From the NCBI GenBank assembly GCA_018622495.1, contig CP076021.1:1116001-1180000 (forward strand): a DNA stretch of 64,000 nucleotides. Direction: 5' to 3'. A program made the translations under genes and the position numbers. The notes beneath the pieces are model-generated. The model worked only from the letters and a program-made list of their open reading frames with translations, did no database searches and was not told where the DNA came from. Source of the stretch: Mycoplasmatota bacterium (GTDB taxonomy: Bacteria > Bacillota_I > Bacilli_A > Acholeplasmatales > Acholeplasmataceae). Positions within the stretch are counted from its first letter, which is position 1. Each line of letters opens with the position of its first letter. Positions 1-7,173 of the stretch are shown piece after piece.

Positions 1-808
1 ATGTAAAAACATTTTGAGATTGCTTATTAATTTTATCTACAGTATTTTTCATGTTTTGATATGTTGAGCTTTCTCCATTGTAATACATAGCAAACAATGT
101 AGTTAGGACGATGCTAGATGGTGAATATTTATTATCGTCTCGAAAATATATATCTCTTGCCCTCTTAATTAATTGCACTGATCTTTTCAAAGCGGGTTTC
201 AAAGAGAATGGCAAATTATCTTTTGGCAATTCCTCAAGCGCCATATCGGTTGCTCTAAAATGTAAGTTGTTTTTGCAACGAATTTCAAACCAGTCTCTAT
301 ATTTTTTTGGACTAGTTCTTACCCAGTCTTTTAACTCTTTATCTGGGGCTAGTTTTATATTTTCACCTTGGGTTGGTACTACCGGTAATATATCAAAATA
401 ATAATTAGAACTAGCATAATTAATTCTTACACATCTATTCTTTAATTCTACAATTTCACGATATCTACTTTCACCTTTGAAAACTTTAACAAGGCTATTA
501 TAGAATCTCTGTGGACCTAAACTTGCATTAGTTCGTGGAAATTCAACTACAATATCAATATCGAATTTCTCAGTTCTTAATGGTCTGTTAACTGTACTTA
601 AGGCATATGATCCTTGAGAATATACCTTGATTTCTTCATAATCATTCAATAACTCAGAGTTATTTTCAATATACTCAGCTAAGGCTTCATAGCTTTTAGA
701 GACACTATCTTTCTGAGTTTCAGATAGTTGCAATTTATCACCTATTCTGTGTAAATATTCATCATATTGTGTTTGGCCATATTGTTCTAAAATAGTTTTA
801 TAATTCAT
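1..808 (-). CDS. CBASS CD-NTase (cGAS/DncV-like nucleotidyltransferase), 3' end outside window
   Basis: I translated this by hand: an open frame runs from ATG at 808 to the window edge, about 269 codons. The nucleotidyltransferase signature is clear: a G-S turn near residues 66-67 (QGSYAL), an Asp pair near 83 and 85 (FDIDIVVEF) and a third acidic residue near 139 (YYFDILPVV). Known enzymes of this family make cyclic di- or trinucleotides on phage infection, which switch on a neighbouring effector. The start lies 11 nt inside the 3' end of the 2TM-NUDIX gene, with GGAGG just upstream, so the two are translationally coupled. The C-terminus is cut off, so clade and product cannot be called. Confidence 0.85.
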   Translation of the reverse strand, partial: MNYKTILEQYGQTQYDEYLHRIGDKLQLSETQKDSVSKSYEALAEYIENNSELLNDYEEIKVYSQGSYALSTVNRPLRTEKFDIDIVVEFPRTNASLGPQRFYNSLVKVFKGESRYREIVELKNRCVRINYASSNYYFDILPVVPTQGENIKLAPDKELKDWVRTSPKKYRDWFEIRCKNNLHFRATDMALEELPKDNLPFSLKPALKRSVQLIKRARDIYFRDDNKYSPSSIVLTTLFAMYYNGESSTYQNMKNTVDKINKQSQNVFT

Positions 809-1607
809 AATTTACCTCCGTTCTTGATACAAGAAAACGTGTGTGTTCATTTATAATAGGATTATGATTTCCATTTGAAATGTCCATTCCTAAATTGAGA
901 ATTTCTTCATGTGAAAAACATTTGATATAATCATTTTTAAAATTATTAATTATATCTTCTTGTTTTCTTGTAAGCTTATAATCATAAATTCGATATACAT
1001 TCATCCTATGTTTTGCAATATTGGAATAGAATAATTCATCACCAAATAATTCTGTTCTTCTGTGATACTTAAAATGTTCAATATCTTCGAAGTAGTCTCT
1101 ATCTTCTGTACTGAGCATTTTTATAACTTCTTCATTAAACTCTCTATTAGGGCTTTCTTCTCTATTAATACCCTTATCAAGCTTTTTAAGGATTTTTTTT
1201 AACTTACTACCAATTACTACGCCACGAAAATCTTCTTTATCACCTGTACCATCATTTCTAAAACCTAGACTTTCCCAGTAATCCATAGTATTATCCTTAA
1301 TATGATAGACCCCGCCAACAGGTTGGTACTTAAAGTTTTTTGATGACTTGACTAACAAAAACTTATTGTCTGATGTTATTATTCTAATTAAATATGCATA
1401 TGATAGACGAAATTTTTCTTTTCTATGCTCCCAAATGTATCTATCCCTTTTTGAGACTTTAAAAAATCCTAAAATAATGCTAATGCTTGCAAGTGACATG
1501 CTAAAGACACCAGTTATTATCATATTAAGAAGTGGTTTGTCATATACATAATTGATAGAGATCAATGATGCAAGCAGTATAATCGCAAAAAATACTATTT
1601 TTTTCAT
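798..1607 (-). CDS. CBASS effector, 2TM-NUDIX protein (Cap16-like)
   Basis: The N-terminus has two membrane segments (about residues 2-20 and 25-50), followed by a cytoplasmic domain. That domain carries PVGGVYHI and, after an insert, REFNEEVI, which fits the core of a NUDIX box (REUxEE). This is the layout of the SMODS-associated NUDIX effectors (Cap16), thought to damage the membrane when the partner CD-NTase signals. I place the start at ATG 1607, because GGGAGA lies 6 nt upstream of it and inside the longer reading starting at TTG 1622. It follows the RloB-like gene by 27 nt and overlaps the CD-NTase gene by 11 nt. Effector identity is family inference; the membrane and NUDIX parts are visible. 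Confidence 0.8.
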   Translation of the reverse strand: MKKIVFFAIILLASLISINYVYDKPLLNMIITGVFSMSLASISIILGFFKVSKRDRYIWEHRKEKFRLSYAYLIRIITSDNKFLLVKSSKNFKYQPVGGVYHIKDNTMDYWESLGFRNDGTGDKEDFRGVVIGSKLKKILKKLDKGINREESPNREFNEEVIKMLSTEDRDYFEDIEHFKYHRRTELFGDELFYSNIAKHRMNVYRIYDYKLTRKQEDIINNFKNDYIKCFSHEEILNLGMDISNGNHNPIINEHTRFLVSRTEVNYEL

Positions 1608-1634
1608 ATTAATTTCTCCCAATATTTTGTTTTG

Positions 1635-2330
1635 CTATTCTATATCACCTAAAATATAGTCAAACAAATCATTTAAGTTTGTTCCAATTTTATAATAAAG
1701 ATCGTCAATATTGTTTTCTAGTAAAGCTGAAATTGAGTTAATCCTAGCATTATTGATTGCATCAATTATTGATATATCTTTATACTTTCGTTTAAGTCTA
1801 TTATATTCTTTCTTAATGTAACTTGTTTTGGTTGTTTTCTTGTTCTCAGCAATTTTTTCCAAATCCAATTTTTCAGTTTCTTCAAACTGTAATATCAACC
1901 ATAATTCAAAACAAGGATTTGAAACATAAGGATATATTTTTGTGCCATCACTTGTCGATAGAGATTCTAGATAAGCTTTGTAATTTTCAGCTACAATATC
2001 TTCTGTTTCGCCAAAATGCTTATCAATATCTATAATAATGCATAGTCTATCTTTCTTTTTTAAAAAGTGTTCCTTAATCTCTTCGTAAAATTCAATAATA
2101 CCATCTCTAACATGCTTAGGGTGACTCTTACCATCATCTTTTAATCTATTGACTATAAATAACTCAACAGTATATTTACTTTGTGAATTCAAAAACTTAT
2201 TAATCTTTTCAAAGTATTTTGGCTCTGTATCAACACCTTCAAATGCAATAAAAACCTTACGCTTGTAATCAATTTTTTCTTCATCCCTTACCCTATAAGA
2301 ATCAAACTTTCTACTAAAAAGTCTACTCAC
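1635..2330 (-). CDS. RloB-like TOPRIM-type protein (AbiL component)
   Basis: The protein (231 aa) has the RloB-family layout: FEGVDTEPKYFE near residues 30-41 (the TOPRIM-like glutamate), IIIDIDKH near 99-106 (acidic pair) and NPCFELWLILQFE near 138-150, a hallmark of the family. RloB partners an RloA ATPase, as AbiLii partners AbiLi in the lactococcal abortive-infection system AbiL, and is thought to be the nuclease or toxin part. It begins with GTG and overlaps the end of the ATPase gene by 8 nt, so the two are coupled. It lies directly upstream of the CBASS pair on the same strand. Confidence 0.82.
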   Translation of the reverse strand: MSRLFSRKFDSYRVRDEEKIDYKRKVFIAFEGVDTEPKYFEKINKFLNSQSKYTVELFIVNRLKDDGKSHPKHVRDGIIEFYEEIKEHFLKKKDRLCIIIDIDKHFGETEDIVAENYKAYLESLSTSDGTKIYPYVSNPCFELWLILQFEETEKLDLEKIAENKKTTKTSYIKKEYNRLKRKYKDISIIDAINNARINSISALLENNIDDLYYKIGTNLNDLFDYILGDIE

Positions 2331-3699
2331 TTGATATACCCTTAGATTTTAATAATTTTTCGATATTAGGTATACCTCCGTATCGCCCACGAAGATAATC
2401 TTTATCAAGGACTTTATCAGATCTTATATTGTACTTATTAAGGGATATTAAGGAACTCATTCCACAATTATTTCGCTCTATAATCCAAATTTCATCCTGT
2501 CTGAGTAAATCAAGATTCATAACATTGGTTTCATGTGTGGTAATGATCATTTGTGATGCTTTGTCTTCAATTATATTGATGAATTTATTGATAAACTCAA
2601 TAGTTAGATTAGGATGAAGAGATCTATCAATCTCATCAATTACAAAAACTTTTTCTTCAAATTGTGATGAATAAAGTATATTTACTAGCTCAATTAATCT
2701 CATAGTTCCATCTGATTCATCATTAAAAGAAAATCTTACTTCATTCTTAAAACAATGTTCAAAAGTTAATAATTCAACTTTTGGTTGCTTTTTATCTTTA
2801 TTAAATGAAATTCTGTAGTAATTATCTTCAATGTTTGCTTCAATCATTTCGTTATCTTTAATGTTTTTTATGTCTTCTTCAAACGAAGTATACAATTCGA
2901 CATCATCACTTGAAATGTCGCTCTTTATTTTTTTCAAGAAACTATCTACATCAAGTATTTCATATTTATAATCTGTAATTCCAGTATCGAAACTTTTTAT
3001 TAATTCAATAACTGGTATGATACCTTTTTTATTATTTTTTTCAACAAATTGCCCTAATATATTTATTGGGCGAGAATTTGGCTTTATTATTGTTAGCTTA
3101 TTTTTAAACCAATCATAGATGTTTTTACAAGTTGTGAAAAAAACGTCTGATATCTCAAGATTTGAAGAAGATAGTTTGTTTAATAGTAATTCACCATTTT
3201 TTAGATCTTGAATATATATATCAACTCTTTGTTTGTTATTTTTATTTATTATTTTTTCATCATAGTATTTTTGTTCGTTCTCATAGTCTAAATCGTATAT
3301 TATTTCTTCTCCCTTAGTCAACCTTATCAAATACTCTCTAACTATCTTTGATTTACTAGTGTCTACAGCAATACCATATGCGTAAATTTCACTTCCCAAA
3401 GCTATCTCCAACTCAAATTTAGATACTTTATCATCACCATTTGCAAGCCTAAATGAATAATCCCTTAGAGTTTTCACAACTTTCCCTGTAACAACCATAT
3501 GTTTAAAAATATTTAGTGCATCTACAAAGTTAGACTTACCTGATGCGTTACCGCCAAAAATAGCACTTAGTTTAAGCGCTTTATATTTGGAACTTTCATA
3601 AACATGGAATTTTTTCTTTCTATAGCGACCCGGCACCATTGTGAAATTTTGATCAACACCAAATGATTTGTAGTTGCCAATATTAAAATTTATTATCAT
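2323..3699 (-). CDS. AAA/ABC-type ATPase RloA (AbiLi-like), defence
   Basis: This 458-aa SMC/OLD-type ATPase has Walker A GGNASGKS at residues 49-56, an ABC-signature-like stretch DESDGTMRLIEL, Walker B VFVIDEIDRSLHP, and a switch-His segment IITTHETNVM near the C-terminus. The middle region is long and charged, as in RloA/AbiLi proteins. ATP hydrolysis is thought to control the RloB TOPRIM partner, similar in logic to OLD, Gabija and PARIS. GAGGTATATT precedes the ATG. It is the first gene of the coupled block RloA-RloB-NUDIX-CD-NTase. Confidence 0.82.
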   Translation of the reverse strand: MIINFNIGNYKSFGVDQNFTMVPGRYRKKKFHVYESSKYKALKLSAIFGGNASGKSNFVDALNIFKHMVVTGKVVKTLRDYSFRLANGDDKVSKFELEIALGSEIYAYGIAVDTSKSKIVREYLIRLTKGEEIIYDLDYENEQKYYDEKIINKNNKQRVDIYIQDLKNGELLLNKLSSSNLEISDVFFTTCKNIYDWFKNKLTIIKPNSRPINILGQFVEKNNKKGIIPVIELIKSFDTGITDYKYEILDVDSFLKKIKSDISSDDVELYTSFEEDIKNIKDNEMIEANIEDNYYRISFNKDKKQPKVELLTFEHCFKNEVRFSFNDESDGTMRLIELVNILYSSQFEEKVFVIDEIDRSLHPNLTIEFINKFINIIEDKASQMIITTHETNVMNLDLLRQDEIWIIERNNCGMSSLISLNKYNIRSDKVLDKDYLRGRYGGIPNIEKLLKSKGISSE

Positions 3700-3764
3700 A
3701 ATATACCTCCTCTATAGTTATTATACGATTTTTTCTCTTTAAATACAATAAAATATTTTATTTT

Positions 3765-4184
3765 TTATATTTTATAGTGTTTATATGAGATTTTATCTCT
3801 TTGAGGTTGTAGTAATATCTTCCATGCTGTATATACTGAACGATAACTACAATCCCATGTATCCAGTATGACTCCATCAATACAGGCTGTTATATGACCA
3901 GCCATTTTAAGAATAAAAGTTCCTTCGGGATGTAGTTCTGTAAAATCACTACCTTTAATTCTTGGTTCACCTTTAACTGGTTTAAATATCAGTCTAGGAT
4001 AACCTTTTAAGTATTCATATAAGAACTGTGTATCTTTATAACTTGAGAACCCCAGTTCTTTTTTCTTTCTATTTAACTCTCTTCTCACTTCTAGAAAATC
4101 CGAGTTAGTTGCTATTGAGATAGCTCTTACCACACAATCAGTTGTTTTGATACCTTTAGGATGTGCATTAAATTCTTTAAACAT
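3765..4184 (-). CDS. Putative papain-fold cysteine-peptidase-like protein of phage/plasmid type
   Basis: This is a small protein (139 aa from ATG 4184; a longer reading starts at 4202). TTDCVVRAI near residue 14 followed by GHITACIDGVILDTWD near 105-120 gives a Cys...His...Asp arrangement like NlpC/P60 or C39 papain-fold peptidases. Similar short proteins occur in phages and mobile elements, as far as I can recall. I prefer ATG 4184 because AAGGGTGG lies upstream and this start overlaps the preceding gene's stop in a compact way. No signal peptide is seen. The fold is a guess from residue spacing; the function is unknown. Confidence 0.45.
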   Translation of the reverse strand: MFKEFNAHPKGIKTTDCVVRAISIATNSDFLEVRRELNRKKKELGFSSYKDTQFLYEYLKGYPRLIFKPVKGEPRIKGSDFTELHPEGTFILKMAGHITACIDGVILDTWDCSYRSVYTAWKILLQPQRDKISYKHYKI

Positions 4185-4611
4185 TGTCCTGCCACCCTTC
4201 ATTAAACCAACTCACTAATTCTTTGATTGAATTTGTATTGAAAAGCGATGTATCAAAGTCGTTTTTCTTTCCGTAAACTGTGTATCGCTTCTCTTCTCTA
4301 AAGCAATTAATTTGAATGGTAAATAGTGTATCACCAGATTCCATATCAGCTATTCTAAAATCATCATAAAGCGGACCAGCAAGTGTGCAGTTATTTTTGA
4401 ACCAAACATATATTTTATCAAGATTGAGTTTCCCACCATCTTTAAATTGTTTGACGATGTTTCCCATACGTTTAGTTTTGCTTGCTAAGCTTTCATCTTT
4501 ACAAAACCAATCATACCAACCAGCTTTAATTTGTGTTTGTAAATCTTTTGAGTCGAATTCACCTTTGTTAAATGATTCGATCCACATTCTTAAACTTTGT
4601 TCTTTACTCAT
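4177..4611 (-). CDS. Hypothetical protein, mobile-element type
   Basis: The product is 144 aa, soluble, with no signal peptide or membrane segment. The stretch AGWYDWFCKDESLASKTK near residues 30-47 resembles small proteins I recall from phages and conjugative elements, but I cannot name a family. AAGGAGACT lies 9-16 nt upstream of the ATG. Its end overlaps the start of the putative cysteine-peptidase gene, so the two form a pair. Both lie upstream of the defence operon on the same strand, separated from it by 65 nt. They may be cargo of the same mobile element. Confidence 0.5.
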   Translation of the reverse strand: MSKEQSLRMWIESFNKGEFDSKDLQTQIKAGWYDWFCKDESLASKTKRMGNIVKQFKDGGKLNLDKIYVWFKNNCTLAGPLYDDFRIADMESGDTLFTIQINCFREEKRYTVYGKKNDFDTSLFNTNSIKELVSWFNEGWQDNV

Positions 4612-5599
4612 AAGTCTATAGTCTCCTTATAATTTTTTGGTTACTATATATATCACTCTAAAGACTAATAATAGCAACCCAAAAAACTCACTATAGTGTA
4701 CTATTCACATGATCAATTACAACAAGTAAAGAAAAGACTGTTCTAAGTAACGGGACAAGGTCAAAATACTTTTCGATCGTCATCTATCATATATTTCGAT
4801 AAAAATAATCAGTTAAGCATGATTAAATTTTTATAACCGCTTTTACGTGCTTAAGTTCCTACTCATTCATTTCAATTCATATGAGACTTAAAATCTTGAA
4901 TGAGTATATGAAATATGAATAAGTTTTTCACTTTTAATTTATCAACTATGGCTCTATATAGACCATAAGTATATGTCATATTTGAAAATATACATAGAAC
5001 TGAAACCTAAGGATTAAAAACATTAAAAAAGACGAGTTCATCACTCATCTTAGTTGATTTTATAGAATTTGGTGTATCAGATGTTAAGCGATTCATAAGG
5101 ATGACATAGTAACCGACAGTTTACTGTCCAGGGTCAAGGTGCGGATCATTTTTTAACCGAATATTAAGTAAAAAACGACCTTTTTTCTCTTTAGAAAGAC
5201 GTTTAGTCACTATGATTCTCATAACAAATTACATTGGATTCGTAACAACAATATAACAAAGTACAGTTCTCATATAAATGTCAATATGATGCTTAGTCCA
5301 CCTTTACTATGGTGGCCAATGTATTTCACTCTTAGAACTTAACTCACTTTTAATAAATATTGTTATGATACAATATATTGCGTATATTTACTTAAATGAC
5401 ATTGCTACTATTTTCATGAGAATCAAATGTTCTCTTCAATAATCTGTAAAAAAATAAAAAAATTCATTTAACATCTTTACAATTTCAATTTTGTCAACAA
5501 CTCTAAAAACAACTTTTTCATAGTAATTACCATGCTTTTCATCAAGACTAACAGTTTTAAATAATGAGACGAAAACTTCATAACATCATCATATAAAAA
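4612..5599. other. Gene-poor stretch of about 1 kb
   Basis: No convincing gene was seen on either strand. The only start-to-stop frame I looked at closely is a 33-codon minus-strand one (5121-5222) with no recognisable family. A near-perfect palindrome, TATGGCTCTATATAGACCATA, lies at about 4946-4966. The 4612-4720 part probably holds the promoter of the 4177-4611 gene. The rest looks like decayed sequence between the defence island and the polysaccharide genes. Confidence 0.5.
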
Positions 5600-5612
5600 A
5601 ACTGAGGATTTC
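5600..5612 (-). terminator. Distal arm of a terminator split by the IS3 element
   Basis: AACTGAGGA (5600-5608) preceded by an A-run is the exact reverse complement of TCCTCAGTT (7165-7173). Without the IS, the minus strand reads stem AACTGAGGA, loop GAAA, stem TCCTCAGTT, then seven Ts in all, a classic intrinsic terminator for the CapD-like gene at 7172. The element now separates the two arms by 1.55 kb. Confidence 0.85.
5610..5612. repeat. Target-site duplication, left copy (TTC)
   Basis: TTC directly abuts the left inverted repeat at 5613. The same TTC abuts the right inverted repeat at 7162-7164. A 3-bp duplication is usual for IS3-family elements. Confidence 0.8.
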
Positions 5613-5652
5613 TGATATGATCCCCTTAAAGTAGACACTACAAATAATTAAA
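5613..5652 (+). repeat. IS3 left terminal inverted repeat
   Basis: The 40 bp starting TGATATGATCCCC match the reverse complement of 7122-7161 at most positions, including AAGTAGACA and AAATAATTAAA blocks. Confidence 0.85.
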
Positions 5653-5688
5653 ATGTAGATGTTTATAAGGAAGGGGGTCTTTTCTTTT

Positions 5689-6266
5689 ATGGGAAGACGA
5701 CCAAATTTTAGTAAAGAAGAAAAACTTAAAATAGTTAAAGCATATTTAACAGGTGAAATATCATTAAAGAAGAAAGCTTTTGATTTAGGTATAGGTCCAA
5801 CAACTATCAGAAATTGGATTAGTAATTATGAAGCTATGAGTGAACAAGCATTTGATGATAAGCCTAGAAATAAGACATACACAAAACAATTTAAATCTTA
5901 CATGTCTATATGGCTAAAACAAGAAAAGTAAGTTATGAAGAAAAGATAGAAATTATTAAATGGACAATTACACATAATGATGCATATAAACTGGCAGCAG
6001 AAAAATATGAGACATCATATGCACAAGTCTATAATTGGGTGAAGAAATATAGACAAGATGGTGAAGAAGGCTTATTAGATGCAAGAGGGAAACGGAAAGC
6101 AATTGAATCACTATCTGAGGTTGAGAAATTACAAAGAGAAATTAAATTACTAAAACAAAAGAATGAACGATTAGAAATGGAAACTGAAGTGATAAAAAAA
6201 TACCAGGCGAACGAAAGGAGGGCTACTTCAACAAAATTCGCCAAGAAGCCAAATACAAAACGATAA
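5689..6266 (+). pseudogene. IS3 OrfA (helix-turn-helix), internal deletion and frameshift
   Basis: There are two pieces. The first (ATG 5689, after a G-rich SD at 5673) encodes an HTH unit MGRRPNFSKEEKLKIVK that runs to NKTYTKQFK, then continues as out-of-place sequence to a stop at 5931. The second, in another frame (ATG 5910, MAKTRKVSYEEKIEIIK), encodes a further HTH unit and a leucine-rich coiled coil to 6266. Related OrfA proteins, as I recall them, have three HTH units with the middle one between these two segments. The simplest reading is that the middle unit was deleted out of frame. The middle-unit loss rests on remembered relatives; the frame break is visible. Confidence 0.75.
6194..6200 (+). 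promoter_or_regulatory. Programmed -1 frameshift slippery run (A7) between OrfA and OrfB
   Basis: Seven As sit in the OrfA frame as A AAA AAA. Slipping back one base enters the OrfB frame, which is open from here into the transposase with IPGERKEGYFNKIRQ as linker. This is the usual IS3-family way of making the OrfAB fusion transposase. Confidence 0.75.
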
Positions 6267-6301
6267 AAGAACTTCACGAAGCCAAGAACTATCCTATTTT
6301 C

Positions 6302-7126
6302 GTGTTGTGTGAGATTTTAAAGATTACACGTAGTAGTTATTATAAATGGTTAAACAGAGTAGAAACAAAGCAAGAAAGGGAAAATCATGAGATCGCACAA
6401 ATTATTCTAGAGTATCATGAACTTTTTGAAAGAATTCTAGGCTATCGAAGAATGACCTATTGGATAAATAGACTTAATCAAAGACAATATAATGAAAAAC
6501 GTATTAGAAGACTTATGCGTATGATGGGTATATCAGCAGTGATTAGAAGAAAACGTAAAGGTCATAAGAAATCAACACCTGAAGTCACAGCTGAGAATGT
6601 ATTAAATCGTGAATTTAGTGCAACAAAACCTAATGAAAAGTGGTTAACAGACGTGACTGAATTCAAGATTAAAGGCACACAAACAAAACTTTATTTAAGT
6701 GCGATTTTGGATATATATGATAAAAGTATCATAAGTTATTATATGGGCACTTCCAATAATAATCATTTAGTCTTTAAAACATTTGATTTAGCAATTAAAT
6801 TAAATTCAAATGCTAAACCAATGTTTCATAATGATCGTGGATATCAATATACAAGTAAAATATTTAAAAACAAACTGGAACAACAAGGTATGACTCAAAG
6901 CATGTCAAGAGTTGGTAGATGTATAGATAATGGACCAATGGAAGCTTTCTGGGGGACACTCAAAGCAGAGATGTATTATCTACATCAATTTCATGATATC
7001 AATGAACTAAAATCTAGTATTATCAAATATATCAAATTCTATAACGAACAAAGATTTCAAGCTAAACTAAAAGGCTTAACTCCGACAGCATATCGAAATC
7101 AAGCCTTAAGTCAATTAAATATTTAA
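6302..7126 (+). CDS. IS3-family transposase OrfB, DDE integrase
   Basis: The integrase is intact. An N-terminal HTH_21-like helix-rich part (GYRRMTYWINR) is followed by the catalytic rve core: WLTDVTEFK (first Asp), FHNDRGYQYTS (second Asp) and NGPMEAFWGTLKAE (Glu), ending in YNEQRFQAKLKGLTPTAYR. The nominal start is GTG 6302, but the frame is open back to about 6200. The real product is probably the OrfAB fusion made by frameshifting at the A7 run. 274 aa from the GTG is close to usual for OrfB. With OrfA broken, activity would depend on another copy. Confidence 0.9.
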   Translation: MLCEILKITRSSYYKWLNRVETKQERENHEIAQIILEYHELFERILGYRRMTYWINRLNQRQYNEKRIRRLMRMMGISAVIRRKRKGHKKSTPEVTAENVLNREFSATKPNEKWLTDVTEFKIKGTQTKLYLSAILDIYDKSIISYYMGTSNNNHLVFKTFDLAIKLNSNAKPMFHNDRGYQYTSKIFKNKLEQQGMTQSMSRVGRCIDNGPMEAFWGTLKAEMYYLHQFHDINELKSSIIKYIKFYNEQRFQAKLKGLTPTAYRNQALSQLNI

Positions 7127-7161
7127 TTATTTCCACTGTCTACTTGACAGGGGGCAGTTCA
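7122..7161 (-). repeat. IS3 right terminal inverted repeat
   Basis: Read on the minus strand from 7161 it starts TGAACTGCCCCC and matches the left end at 5613. TTC follows at 7162-7164. Confidence 0.85.
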
Positions 7162-7164
7162 TTC
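7162..7164. repeat. Target-site duplication, right copy (TTC)
   Basis: It matches TTC at 5610-5612 and directly abuts the right inverted repeat. Confidence 0.8.
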
Positions 7165-7173
7165 TCCTCAGTT
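7165..7173 (-). terminator. Proximal arm of the split terminator
   Basis: TCCTCAGTT pairs exactly with 5600-5608. The arm overlaps the TAA stop (7172-7174) of the CapD-like gene. With the IS in place the hairpin can no longer form locally. Confidence 0.8.

Larger units (their letters stand above)
5613..7161 (+). mobile_element. IS3-family insertion sequence (IS150-like), complete ends, damaged OrfA
   Basis: This is a 1549-bp element. Its imperfect terminal inverted repeats start TGATATGATCCCC at 5613 and, read inwards from 7161, TGAACTGCCCCC. They align without gaps for 40 bp, including the shared inner AAGTAGACA and AAATAATTAAA. It is flanked by a 3-bp TTC duplication. It carries OrfA and OrfB in the usual order with an A7 slippery run between them. 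OrfA is broken by a deletion with frameshift, so the copy is probably not autonomous. The insertion point is the 4-nt loop of a terminator hairpin. Confidence 0.9.

Noticed and set aside
111-401. A 96-aa plus-strand frame at the window start
   Set aside because: It is antisense to the CD-NTase frame, which carries recognisable motifs; the plus-strand product looks random.
5121-5222. A 33-codon minus-strand frame (MRIIVTKRLSKEKKGRF...)
   Set aside because: It is short, has no clear SD and no recognisable family; not enough to call a gene.
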